A stretch of 64,000 nucleotides of DNA. It comes from Athripsodes cinereus. Taxonomy: Eukaryota; Arthropoda; Insecta; Trichoptera; Leptoceridae. The translations under genes were made by a program, and so were the position numbers. A model generated the notes under the pieces. The model did not search any database. It had not been told where the DNA came from and saw only the letters and a list, made by a program, of their open reading frames with translations. Within the stretch, counting starts at the first letter, position 1. Each line of letters begins with the position of its first letter. Location: positions 18,551,447 through 18,615,446 of the forward strand of contig OX388319.1 of the NCBI GenBank assembly GCA_947579605.1. The letters run 5' to 3'. This document shows positions 10,295 through 25,300 of the stretch, in pieces.

Positions 10295-13200
10295 GTATGG
10301 TTATTGTGTTGTATAATACATTTTCCTTATCTATTGCTATTCTTGTATTATAAAGCTAGTTTTCCTGCCACGTTGTTGTGCTTTATTCTATTAGAGATGG
10401 GGATCATGTATTGAAATTCATCGATATATTTTTTAATCGAAACAGCTGTTGTCAATGTAATGAATACATTTATGTTAAAAAAATTCTGGTACGATGAGAA
10501 AGAATAAACTACATATGAAGATGCAAATGAATATAATTATTTTGCATAAAATAGGATGATACGATAGGAAAATAGCTACTATCTGTGCCTTCACTATTCT
10601 AACTCAATTTAGTATCTATATAAAATTTGTAAATTTACCTAAGGTGAAACACTAGACAAGTTTGTTTTTATCAATTATACCTTTGTCCAAAAAATACACA
10701 TATTAATTTCACATTCTCTGTCTGTAATGCACTCCTTAAGGAAGCTCACATATGTATGTGTATCATATACACCAAACCTACCTACTAAATACATATTCAA
10801 ATAGGCGAGTGCGATCGATTGAAATGATTTATCTAGAGTTGTTCAAAAATATGATTAATAACATCTACACTTCTAGTAAGTAAAATCTAGTTCCGACATC
10901 CAATTGTGTTAAAAAATTCATAACATAATTTCACATTCGTTTTTAAATTATGCTTGAATTTACGTAATCTGATGAGTAATGAATTTTCGAGAAATATTAT
11001 ATTTTATTAAAAAAAAAAAAAAAATTCCCACCACTAAATAAATAAATACATCCCTCAAATATTAATATTCAATAGACAGACAGTGACGGTGTCGACTTTA
11101 TATTATGTATAGTCGCACTGAAATTGTGCTTTGTATTATATATTATAAAGTTTTAAATCAAAGGAGTAGGTTACCATGTGGTCGCTTATATTATATTACC
11201 CACTCAAGCAGTATGCAACATTAACTTTAGGGATACTTATTGAACATCGAAGTTTTGAAAGTTTTTTTTTATTTAATCGAGATTATTTTATTTATTGTGC
11301 TCATTTTAATCAAAAATATTTACGTACACAACGTTTTTTTATATAAAGCGTAATTATTCTAATCTTTTATTTTCATTTTTAAAAAATGGGATTATAAGTC
11401 AGTTTTCAGCGAAAAAAAGCAAAGTTTTTATACTGAAGATCGTTTTTTTATCAACATTCTAATATTGAGTATAAATATTCTTTATTGTGACCTATGTAGA
11501 TCTGTGTATGTAAGAATGTAATAAAAACATTAGGGTGTATTGTATTTTTTTAATCAAAATTATGTATTTCTGTCTATTGCTGAATCTACCCCATAACTTT
11601 CCAGAGTTTTCTAATCTTTATTCCTTTTTAACAACATAAATAAATTTTAATTTTAATAAATGTTATCATAAATTTATCGATATTTAAATAAATGCTACTT
11701 AATTGTCTTTGCCCGTCTCTAGTTGAAGCTTTTACAATTAATAATTTCAGTTTGGAGTACTTTACAATTTTCCTTGCTGAGAAATTCTCATATAAGTTTC
11801 CCTAGGATTATAATTTTATATCCTTAACATTCGCTCTTTACTGCTCCTCTCGGGAACTAATAACAGGAAGAAGCTTACTTTATTTAAGTCACATTTTCCC
11901 ACGATATTCATAACTTTCTGATGTCGTTTTCATTAAATTGATTAAAAATAATCTGATTCGTTTAAATTTCTGATTGATTAATGTATGTAAGATAATATAT
12001 TTTTAACTGTTGTGTTTTCAGAATCCCGATATAGTGCTGGTTCACTATCTGAATGTGCCGTATCCGGACGACAACAAGTTGGCTGTCATTACACCCAGCC
12101 TGGCCCTGTGGGGAGACAAGAAAGAATGGACCAAAGAAGAGCTGGTCAGCCAACTGAAACCTATGTGTAAGTAGATTTTATAGCAATTTAAATAAAAAAT
12201 AATTCTGAGGAAGTCAGTAACTACGTATTTTAGTAGAGTTTTTGACATAAAGTCGTGAGATCCTAGGTTAGAATCACTCTGCTGCCGACTTACTCACTTT
12301 GACGACACATGTCCGCTGTTTTTTGTGAAGATGTTTGGGATCTATATAAAAAACTCATCCCTATCATTAAAAATAAACGTCAATTGCACATTAACCAGTG
12401 CTCTTGATACAGTAATGAAACTGTGTGAACATTTTATTAAATAATTATGTATTTTATTACTAAGCTGTCCGTTTTAATGTCGTTAAAAGATAAAACGAGT
12501 AAAAAATACTATCATTTGGAGATTTGTAACTGTTGGTAATATAAATTCATTCGTTATTCTTATTTTAAATAGAATTACAAATTCGAAATCTTTCTCGCTT
12601 GAATTTTGCCCCAATCGGATGGGGCATAAAACGTTATTTATATCAGTGGGTAGATATTTTAAATATTATCTATATATATATATTTTATATACCAACATTT
12701 CCCATTTTCTAGATTGCATCATTAATATTTCATACAAGAGATTGAAATATTTTTATTGCATAATCAAATTGTTTTCCAAGTTTTCTATTTTAAAATCTTA
12801 ATATTCAGATGTTTTATGTATGTACAATTCTACTACCAATGTATAATATTTTCAACAACTAAAGCCACTTCACACAAACATTTGCGGACCGTTTACTAAT
12901 TTAACAGACAAAGCGATTTACGGACACAAAACTGATACAAACTTATACTATATCACTATAATTTCTCGCACTTTTGGATTCATAGAGAAGCAATACATTT
13001 TTTTCGTAGTGGATGACTTATATATTATTAATTACACGACATTAAAATCGCTGGCTTATCCCATTTGTGGGTGACTCTGGGATATCATTGTCATTTAAAA
13101 AAAAATATAGATATGCTTACACATATGTTGCGAATGCAACATTCACTTGACGGGATAAAGCGGAGTATCTTTGTGCATGTGCTAGGAAGGAAACGTTTTT

Positions 13201-16200
13201 TTAAGGCATTGCATCTATTTGTTGATGATTCTGCACCGTTTTCAAGTCAACACAAGCATGCGTCAATGATTATGGTGAAAATTCGTGAGAATGGAAATGA
13301 TGGAACAGTTAACTTAACTTGAAAGTTTCTGGTTCGATTCGTCCTCCTGCCGATCCACTACACCTTTACGTTACAAACTACTGTTTAGCGTGAGAATGTT
13401 TAGGCTATATAAGAGGTTATTAAAAACCCAGATTGATCTTTTAAAAAAAACTATTGTCCGTTAGTTGAATTTAACAGTTATTCCGTTTCCATCCATTGTA
13501 TCATCTTTGCTTTATATTTTTTCTTATAATACATGCATATTGCATATAGTTGATACTCATTTGCTTGCATACTTTTCTTCGTCTGCTTCACGGATATTCC
13601 GACTAAATAATAATGCATTCGTAACTTTTCTATAACATTAAGAAGTATGCAAAGTACATAGAGTTTGTAATAATATTATTTGCTAGCCAAGGTGGGCGTT
13701 ATTAAACGGAATATTTATGTCCGTCCGTAATGTTATTCAATAGTATATGCACGTTGTGGTTTGTATGTTCTTACCTAAAGAATTGTAAAATCTATACTTA
13801 ACCTATACCTAATGTTGTTTTGTTCAAGATATTGGCTTATTTAGCAAGCCAGATAGGCACTTCTTTAACATATAAATTAACTTGTTATAGGTAGGTACAA
13901 TTATAATAATTAAATATTAGTTTCGTCCCGTGGAGCACCCGGTAAAGAATTGGTCTCCCACTCTTCTCTGTAAGGTTTCGAGTGTCCTGTAAAAGGCAGG
14001 TGTTCGAAAAAATTAAGACATTTTAAATCTTAAATTCAGCGATGAGGTTTGCCACCCATCCTGAATGTCTTGATTTTATATTGGCACGGAGAGGACAGCT
14101 TGCATGTTTCTTACATGCAGCTGGTCTGCTGGCTACCCCACTTGTGGGATATGCCGTGATGGTATGGTATATTAGTTTTGTTTGGATGAAAAAAACTACA
14201 TTATTTTTTAGCTGTTGTGTTAAATTTTTATTTTCAAATAAGCTTTTTAACATATTAACTAAGAAAAGTTCTAGACAATAGAATTCACTTCATATAAAAT
14301 TTATGTAATTTGAAATTAATATTAAGTGAATTCTACTCACTGTAGGTAAATTCTACTCATCGGTAGTCAACCTTTTCAAATAGGTTGACTTATTCTTCTG
14401 GTAAAGTAAAGTTATATATTACCTGAAAAAATATAAAGAAAACCATTTTAGCGGCGTGTTTTATTAGCTAAATTGTACCAAAAGTTTACATACAAATACG
14501 ATTTCAGAGTGCGAATTCCAAAAACTGTATAGAGAAGTCCGTGAAAATAACAAATTTTGTTTTGTTAATTATAGGTAGGTTAGTAATTTATTTATTTATT
14601 TATTTTACAACAGACGGCGTGAGCCTTTTACATGTTAATCAAGCAGTATAACAAACAACAAACACAAACAGATATAATAGTCAAGAATAATCAATAATAA
14701 TAATAAGGTAATCTTTATAATTCATCATTATGATTCACTCAATAAGAATTTTAACTTTAACTGATGATGACCTTTCCGTGCCATGAAATCGATGTTATTT
14801 ATTATGAAATAGTAATTATGATCCCATCTAATTGGTAATGTGTCTTATCAATGAAGTATTCCAAATTTCTTTATGATATTTAAAAAAATCTTCAAGTATT
14901 TCCTGGAAGTGCTCGATAAAGAAAAGATATTCCGCTCTTTTTTGTTGGTTTTGGAGTATCTTGTAAAAGGCAGGTAAACACGAAACATCGCGATAAAGAT
15001 ATAAACATCTTCACTCAGTGATGAACAACAACGTGGTTAGATGGAAGAAATCACTTGATAGTGATAATCTCGCCACTGCATATCGTCCTAGTATTTTAAA
15101 TTTTGTAATGTTTTGTTAACACTGTAACGATGATGTGCAAAATAAATAAATAAACATGTCACCCATATTGAACGACTTGACTGTTATTGGTACAGATAGG
15201 ACGTCTAGTATGTTTATTATATACAGTTGGTCCACTAGTTGCCCCACTTGTGAGATGTGGTACTGAGAGTATAGAATTTGAAAAAATCCTTTATAAAATA
15301 TTATTGGATCATCAGATGCTTCCATAAAAAATTGTGTTATTCCTAAGGAATAAATTAAGCTAACATGTAATGTGAATATGAAGATATTTAATTATTAATA
15401 AATAATATTCAAGTGCCGCACCTTCCACATTTTTACAACTTTTTTAGCATGTCAGCGTACCATGGATGAGTTGTATATATAATATTATCCTATATTTAGG
15501 TGCTAACCTATATTATTCTCTAACAATCTAATATTGCGTTATATTGTGCTGGCATGTTTACTCTAACACTTCCTCGCTTTCGGATAACGTGAATAGTACC
15601 TTACTCACTAGCAATGTAGCGAACAATAGTTTGACCGGATATTGGTAAACAGATGAGTGATATCTGGTAAGATATTGAATCGGATAGCTGGGTATGCACT
15701 TATGCAGTAACCAGATATTCGACAGATATATATGTATAGTGAGTTGCAATCCATTGGATTAGTCTGCAACAATTTAAAGTTTTCTTCTCCATTCCTCCCT
15801 ATTATCAGCTAGTCTCTTTAGTTCTACGTATGTGCCACAGTTCATGTCCTTCTTCGGTTGGTCCATATAAGAGTCTCTTGGTCGGCCTATACCATTTCTG
15901 CCTTCAGTCCTACCCTCCGCGATGGTGATAAGCAGTCCTGGCTCCCTTAGTTGTTAAAGTTACTTTTGGAACATAAATAATTATTCCGTGTACGGTGGTC
16001 GAATATAAGCATAATAAAAATGATTTTTAATAATTAACACTTTATTGTCAAAATTAATTTGTACAAAAGGCGTACCTACCTTGAGACAATGTCTTCCAGT
16101 AAACCTAAGAATTTTACTCATTTTCGAAGGATTAACTATGTAACAGTTTTAACTAGATGTAGGTACTTTGTATCATTTGCCACTTAATTTTTGAAATATC

Positions 16201-19200
16201 GAAAAATATTTTTGATGCTTCAACTTTTATGAAAGGGCTCTTGGAATTATCAGACTAGATAATTAATTGGAATTGCTAATCAATGACAACGCGTATTAAA
16301 ATGATCATTTAATCATTAGTTTCAAAGTTAAATTTAAGACAGTATTTTCACCATTACGTACCTTATTAAGGTAGTGAAATCATTGTTAAAAGGTGGCACA
16401 AGAAAAATCTTTCAGAATTGTCATAAACGGATAGTTACCGTTTCACCTCTAGTACCTACTATTTTTATGTAGATAGCTGAGTTACTACTCGATACACGCC
16501 TATATAAATCAGGAATTTACAAGAGTATGTCGTGATGTAACCAACGTCAGTATTTGTATTAGTATTAGTAGCAGCAGTGAGTTGGTTGGTATTAAGATTT
16601 ATAGTATTGCCATTTATAGTTTAGTTGTCATTGTTTTATGGTGTTGCTATTTTGTCTTTTTACACACGAAAGCCTACGAAAGATAGCGCCTGCCTTCTAT
16701 TGTTCCATTGCTAAATACTGTGGAGTTTTATTATTATATAATTCCTCGTATAAATATTTGAACTCGTTCGTAAGAATGTATCTAGAAGTATAATTTTATA
16801 TTCATGGATATAAACACTTTTCCCTTACATGTTGAAAAAAAGTATTGATGTATCTGACCCTTATGTATCCCAGATTCTCATTTAATCTATGTATTTATCT
16901 ATATTTTTATAATATGACGTGGATCTAATGTCCTAGAATTGATGAATTTTACAGTGTCCTTGAGGTGCTTTGGCACGTAAACGACACTTTAATGTTGTCC
17001 AATAATTATAACAATTTAGCATTTAATTAATTTACACTGATACTATAATAGAAAGTCCTAAAAGGATTCTGATGAGGTCTAAATAGAACTATTCATACCA
17101 AATTTAATAATATATTGTAGATGCGAGTATCTACAATGGGGTATTCAGAGAGAACAGTGTAGGTTGGTGAAGCAGGTCTTTATTGACGGTAGTTACAAGG
17201 TGAGATGGTGAGGTGCTGATCCATCTTGATGTGGTGTTAAGGTATCGCTGATGCGATCCGATGCGAGTGATGTAGTGTTAACATGTCTGTACCTCGAGAT
17301 TTCTCCTTATATAGTAGTTGTCAAATGGTAGATGTGTATTGACGTTTTACGATATGATCACGTAGATCTCTTGGAAGTGGAAGGGAGGCGAAGAAGGAGT
17401 CGATCACCAAAAAAATAAAGGAGGCCACTCAGAGTATACTACCTACATATGGCAGAGGATCTCATGCCGTGGCGACAATTGGTGAGGCACGATCCTGAGG
17501 GATCGACAGAGAAGAAGTAAGATCTCTAGTGTTCGCTATCACCGAGCACTACCAAACGAATGAATAACAATAAAAAAAAATGAAATAAATGGTAAAGTTC
17601 ACGTAATAACTATGTATGTATTTTAGTATTTCTTAGTTAAAAGAGATGCAATCTATTGATAAGACTCCAGCTCAGAAACACGCCAACATTAAGCTATTAG
17701 CATAATTATTATTATTAGGCAATAATGTGGGGGGGGGGTGGTGATATTTCGGCAAGATATTGAAGACTCGATAATTTATGTATTGTTCGGAAAAACAGTT
17801 CCATTGATTTATGCGAATGAAACGAAACGTATATCTTCGGAGTCATAATTCTAAAATATTGGTTTTGTTACCCAACCTGTTTACATATTATAAATATTCA
17901 CACCATCGCTGTATTTTTCAAAAGCAGGGTTAGTCAGTGAACTAATTCTTTAACTTTGTATTAATTTTATTACACCATTGTTAGCAATAGCAATGTGTTG
18001 AACATGGCAAAAATGCTGGTGCACAATTCCATTCTGGTACCGACACTTATGTATGCAAGCGAAACTTAGACGTAGTTGAAGAAGGACGAGAATGGAATAA
18101 ATGCTGTGGATATGCGTTTACTGAGAAGAATAGTTGGTAAAACGTTGTGAGATAGAGTGAAGAATGAGGATATCAGGAAAATGAGCGAATGTGAGAGGAG
18201 TGTTGTGGACAGATTGCGTGTAAACAAGTTACGATGGTTTGGACATGTTGAGCGAATGCACGATGAAAGGATGACGAAGAGGATGTATTTATCTGAAAGA
18301 GAGGGTGTGAGGAAGCGCGGACATCCAAGTACCACGTAGATCAAATTCTTTAGGACGGCTGCGTGTTGAGTAAGAGAAACTGGATGAATGTAGAGGAAGC
18401 GAAAGAAGTATGTAAGGATAGATCTATATGGCGTTCCGTTGTCTCTACCTACCCCACCTGGGACACGTCATAAGGGTACAATATAGTAGGTATAGTATAG
18501 TAGTAGTAATTTAATTACAACTGTACAATCGCGGCATCTCTCACAAGAAGGGTAGCCTGCAGTAGACTAGCTGCCTGTAATTATTATGCAAATCATTCTC
18601 TTTGTGTCAATAAAACATAAAAGTTAGATGGCATACTATATCGCCGAATTCTTTTTTTCTTCATATGACCCGCTAGATTTTGATCTCGAGGATCTGAAGC
18701 CATGTTTTTGCGTCGTCTGTTATAAAATGTAGGCCTTATATACCTACCTCCTATGAATGAGAATATAGAACAGTGGTCAGTCATGTGTTCTGTTGTTTGG
18801 ATTTCTCTAGGTACATGTAAATGTAAATGTAAGTGGTCACTGATCTGTATGTAGATGTTAAAAGCTTATACGGAATATTTTACGAACATCTTCCCATCAC
18901 AGGACTTTCGAAAACTTACAAAAAAAAAAAAGATTTATACTTTGGGATTCTATAGTATATTTCAATACCTATTATTATCTTCGTTTGTATTCAAATTCTT
19001 GAAATAATATATTTATGCACTTATTGTTGTCTCACTAACATCCTTAAAAAGAACATTGGTAAATGCTTACTTATTATTTGATTTTGACAGCCTAGTTAGA
19101 AAGGACTTATATCAGATTGTATGATAACCTCCTATAGTTTTTCGTGGAGTCCTCAGCAGTGAATAGGTCTCCCACTCTTTTCTATTAGTTTCCAATTGTC

Positions 19201-19292
19201 CTGTAGAACGAAGATGTTTGTAAAACATCACGAATAAGACATTCAACATCTTGAATTCAGAGATGAGGTATGCCATTTTTTTATTGGCACAT

Positions 19293-19390
<98 letters not shown>

Positions 19391-22300
19391 CAGGTGTTAC
19401 ATTTGATTATGAGCAAGCATTTGTTTTCATACAATGTTGTAGCCGTGTACCAACTCGCGAACAACGAAAAATAATATTTGATAATGATAGTTATTTGCTG
19501 AACACAATATTATAATATAACGAAAACACTGTTATTATAAGTATTAGTGTTGGCTGGCTGGTGTTTTGGAAGGCGCGCTGTGTGTTTCGAGCTCCCAGAA
19601 AAAGAATTCAATTTAGCTAAAAATTGCGATTATTTGTTAATTTTTTTTGGTTTAAGTTATTATTTTGGTTATCACCAATATAATGTAAATATAAGTTTTC
19701 TTTTCTAATAATAATTATTGGAAAAAAGTAGGTATTAAGTTTAGTTTTTAGTAGTATTGTTGCAATGCAGGTCGGGTAAGTGACATATTATTATTTTGTT
19801 ATTTTCTTTCAGTCAAGAGTATTACGTTCACTATACGAGTACGGTCATTAATAATAATTTAATTTTTGGTTACTATACTCTGTTATTACGTTATCTAACT
19901 GAATACGAAATTTTGTTTTAATTTTATTTTATACTTTTTTTATCTGTGTTAATTAATGATGGAGAGGGAGCCGCCGGATCCTGGGGTTCCTCCGGATATT
20001 GGAAAGGACAGGCTAAACAGCCTTCCAGAGGTTAGGATGAGTCAGTCGGATGACCTGCCTGAGGTCGGGACGACACAATTAAAGAGGACGAGACAGTCTT
20101 TTTCCCCACCACCAGATGATTCAAAGAGAAATAAGGGAATGGTAAATAATTTACCATTACTTTTATATACTGCAAGGGACATGGGTCCATTTATCACTCA
20201 TGTGCAAATGATGCAAGAGGGTTCTGCAATCAACCCAATTCTCTTTGGCAAGTCATTAAAAAATAATGTCAATAACATAAAACAAGGTGGAGTAAAAGCA
20301 CTTGGAAAATATAAATTATCAGTAGAGTTCGAAACATTGACAGCTGCTAACGAATTTATACACGGTTCGCTTAGCAAACAATACAAGATTTTTATTCCCA
20401 CGTACAATGTCACACGAATGGGAGTTATTAAAGGGATCCCTAAGGAGATTACTGAGGAAGAACTGCTTAATGAAATAATATGCCCTGAGGGGTATGGCTC
20501 AGTAATAAGAGTCCTCAGACTCAACTATAAAGATAAAATTTCGGAAACTCCTAAATGGCTTCCATCTATGTCTGTCATTGTGACTATAGAGGGACAGAAA
20601 TTACCACCCCACGTTTATTTCAATTACAATAGAATACCGGTGGATACTTACATATTTCCAACTGTCCAGTGTTTCCAGTGTTGCAGATTTGGACACGTAA
20701 AGACTAACTGTAGGTCAAAAGCAAGATGCTTTAAATGCACAGAGGAACATTCAGGAGAAAGCTGTGATATTACGGAAAAAAAATGTATTAACTGCAATGG
20801 ACAGCATAACGCTACGAGCTTTACGTGTCCAGTATACATACGCGAAAAGGAGATAAAACATCTAATGGCAGAAAAAAGCATATCATACGTTGAAGCTTCA
20901 AGACAAATACCACGAGCAAAAACGTCTTTTGCCGATAAATTAAATTCATTTATCCCCCAACAAAATAATAGCATACCAACACAGTCAAACAATCAGATCT
21001 CGGAGAGAAAAACAATTTTTAAGTATAAAACACCGACCGCTCATAAGTACTTAGCAAAATCGGTTATTCAACCAAACACAGATTTATATATACACCCTAA
21101 TGGAAACAACTCATACTATTCTAAAGAAAATGGAATTGCACTGAATAATAAACCAAATGACCTACCACTAGAAAATATAATGTGTACAATTTTAACTGCA
21201 ATCAACTCTTTGAAAGATTTGATTCAAGGTTTTCCTAATACTGACTTACCGAACAACGCTGCCGAAATAAAACTACAAACGAAAAACACTCTAGTACAAA
21301 ATGACCACCAAAAAACCGATACCAATACTTTTACAGAATAATAAAACTAATAGTAACTTTGCAACAAGAAAAAAAATCTTCCCTAACATTCTCCAATGGA
21401 ACTGTAGAAGCATTACAAAAAATAAGAACAATTTAGTTGAACTTCTTCATTCAGAGGATATAAATATTGCTGCTCTATCGGAGACATGGCTGAGAGAAAC
21501 TACAAACTTCTATCTCAATGGTTACATATGTCATCGATGCGACCGATTCGATGGATATGGAGGAACTGCTATCTTGATTAAATGTACAATTCCGCACTCA
21601 AGAGTTGATATAATAGCCCCAAATGATGATGTCCAAATCTGTGCAATCTCTCTGGGTGAGCTCACGATTGTATCCGTATACTGCAAACCGGGATATAAAT
21701 TTGACACTTCGTGGTGGACCAATATAATTGCAACTCTTCCAGAACCCGTACTGATTGTGGGGGATTTTAATGCTCATTCTAAACTTTGGGGGTGTGAAGT
21801 CAACGATCGTAGTGGGGATGATGTGTCTGAAATTTTTCTTGATAATTCTAAATTATGTATACTAAATGATGGCTCTGCTACCAAATTTGCTCACACTAAT
21901 GAAAAAAAGAGTGCTATAGACCTCACATTTTGCTCTCCCCAATTAGCACCCATCCTTACATGGAAGGTAGCAGAGGACAGGTATGGAAGTGATCACTTCC
22001 CGGTTATTATTAACAGTTTCAAAATCCAACTGAACATCCTCAACCAGTCGAGGCCCAGATATAGAATCGATTCTCCTAAGGCTAAAGTATCAGATTTCTT
22101 AGCCGAACTTGACTCCATTCCCAAAAATACCAACCTATTTCCTGAATCAGCAGATTGTACTGATACATATGAGACACTAGTAACAACTATATCCTCTTTA
22201 GCCAAAAAATATATACCTTACCATTCCTCATTCCAAAGAATGAAATCATTCCCTGCTCCTTGGTGGGATTCAGCGTGTTCAGAGGCAGTTGGTAAGAGGA

Positions 22301-25300
22301 AAGAGGCTGCGAAAAAATATCGAAAGGATATGTCTGTAAAAAACCTTATCGAATATAAACGCATAGAAGCCAAAACTAAACTACTGCTTCGCACAAAAAA
22401 AAAAGAGGGATGGCATCATTTCTGCAAAAATCTTTCTCCGCAGTCATCCTCGAAGATGGTCTGGGAGATGGTGCGCAGATATAGATTGTCCTTTAATCCC
22501 ACTAAACCACCAATCCCTTTGAATTCCGTCTGGTTTTTCCAATTCATAGATAATCTAGCTCCTCCATATGTCGTCTCAAAACAGGAACTCCATTTCCAAT
22601 ACAACAACAGACCTTCCCATAATCTCAATAGCCCATTTTCCTTATTTGAATTACAATCAGTCCTATCACACTTAAAAGATTCAACACCTGGGCCAGATGA
22701 TATACCCTATTCATTTATAAAGCTATCCAGTTCATATTTCCAGAATTTCTTTTTAAATATTCTAAATAGTATTTTTGAGTCAGCACAAATCCCAAACAGC
22801 TGGAAAACACAATACATCTTGCCCATAGCAAAGCCAAATAAAAATCCCAATGAAAGTACATCATATAGACCGATTGCTCTGTCGTCGTGCTTAGCGAAAT
22901 TGATGGAACACCTCATAAAGAACAGATTATCCTGGTTCTTGGAGCATAATAACTGCCTTGCCCGCAGTCAGTGCGGATTCCGTAAGGGTAGAAGTACCAC
23001 GGATGCTTTGAGTATTCTAAGTACTGATATTCGAATCGCCTTTTCGAATAAACATTGCCTGGTTGCTGCATTTCTCGACGTAGCGTCTGCCTACGATAAT
23101 GTTCATATACCTACTTTAATAAACAAACTCCATAAACTCGCTGTTCCTTACAAATTAGCCAATGTGATATTTGAAACTCTAAAAGAACGTACCTTGATAT
23201 TTTTGGATTCTGGACAAAATTCGGTCATCCGAACCACGCACAAAGGGTTACCCCAAGGATCTGTTTTGAGTCCCCTGTTATATTCCGTATATACTCACGA
23301 TATCGAACGTTCAATACCAAATAATGTTAATATTATTCAATACGCAGATGATCTTACTTTATACTCTGTTAACAAAGACCCTCTCATAGCATCAGAATCC
23401 TTGGAAAAGGCCTTAAATTCTCTCAGTGGATGGCTTGGTGAAAATAATTTGGCACTATCGACTGCCAAATCAAAAGTGGTTGTGTTTACAAAGAGGAGAA
23501 AATTGCCTAAAATTTCAATTGCACTTGATAACGACAACATTCCGATATGTAAAGAAGTAAAATTTTTGGGTGTCACTTTCCAAAGTAATTTACTTTGGAC
23601 CACTCATATTAGTGACATCGTTGTCAAGTGTAATAAATCGTTTAATTTGATTAAATCAACAACCGGTGTTTGGTGGGGATCCCATCCTGAAACATTAAAA
23701 CTACTATACAATGCTTTAGTCAAAACAATTATAGAATACGGATCCATTATTTTCGAACCCATTCCTAAATATTTAAAGCTTAAGTTGGACAGAATTCAGT
23801 TCAAATGCCTCAGACTAATAACCGGCTGTATGAATTCAACCCCTACAAATGTTCTTCAAGTGGAATCGGTGGATCCTCCCATCAATATCCGTAGGCAATA
23901 TTTGAGCGACAAATACGTTCTTTCTACGATTTCGACGCAATCACATCCTCTCCTCCCAAAGTTGGCTCAATGTTCAGAAATTGATAAAATGCAACAGTGT
24001 TCTTTAGTCAAAAGTTTCAACAAGTTGTCTCGCACAATAGATAATAGATTTTGTAGCTATCAAAATCCAATATATGAGATCCCATATGAGTCGCTTGCGC
24101 TTAGACCTGAGATTGAGTTTAACGATGAATGGAGGAAAAGCAACACAGTAGGTCAGCATTCCGAAACAATGAATCAGCTCTTTGGTGATTGCATTTCAAA
24201 GCTAAATAACTTCAACCATATCTATACGGACGGATCGAAGTCTGCGGAAGATCAATTTGTGGGTTGCGCTTTCCTTAATACTACCTTGGACATTAGTGAA
24301 ATATTTAGCCTACCCGCAAATGCATCAATATTCACGGCAGAGAGCTTGGCAATTTTGGAGGCTCTGAGTCATGTCTACCAGGAAAAACTAGATAATAGTG
24401 TCATATTTACAGATTCACTTAGCTGTCTATTGCAACTTAACTCCTCTCCCTTTAAAGTGAAACATAACACGATCCTCATAAAAATAAGATTTCTCTTATA
24501 TCTCTTACATCTCAATGATCAGCGGGTCATCTTGGCCTGGCTCCCAGGACACAAGGGAATAACAGGAAACGAAAGAGTTGATATGCTGGCTAAGAGTGCG
24601 AGGAGTTCGTACCCAATAAAATATAAAAAAATTCCTTCAAGTGATTTTGTTCCCACAATAAAGAGAGAAATGTTAGAGGAATGGGAGACTGATTGGAAGG
24701 AGACATCTAAAAAGCGCGGAAGGTGGTATACGGAAGTTCAGGAGGCCATTCCAAGGAAACCATGGTTTGTTGGGGCCCGTTTGTCCCGCAGGGAAATTTC
24801 ATTGAGTTGCAGACTGAGATCTGGACATACAACTGCCCCGGCTCATTTGAGTAGGATCAATTTATTGGACTCCCCAAGATGTTCCTGTGGAGTGGATGTG
24901 GCGGATCTTAATCATATTGTGTTCGAATGTGAATTGCTCAAGAATAGGGATGAATTTGTACAGGAACTTCTGAAGAGAAGGGGTAACCTCCCTATGGGCC
25001 TGCCAAGTCTTTTGTGTGATCCAACTGCTGAAATGGTGAGAATTTTGTATGGTTTTTTGGAAATGAATGGGGTGCGTTTGTAGACTTTTGGGATGGTGAG
25101 ATTTTATATTACTAAGTTTTATTAAAAAAAAAAATATATGCTTGTATGTGTATGTATGTGTGTATGCATGTGTATATATGTATGTGTGTGTATATGTGTA
25201 TATATGTGTGTGTTGATTTAAAAAAAAAAATACGTAAATACATATAGGTATACTTGAGACTGACCGGGAACACCATCATTGGTGAAGGTCATAAAAAAAA

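Noticed and set aside
13065..13322. 85-codon ORF in the CAMTA intron
   Set aside because: No recognisable domain, no splice signals in a phase that would join CAMTA, and it overlaps a SINE-like end.
19270..19515. ORF with an Arg-Glu repeat
   Set aside because: It is a translation of the (GA)n microsatellite.
20648..20992. Minus-strand ORFs within the LINE
   Set aside because: They are antisense shadows of ORF1 and ORF2.
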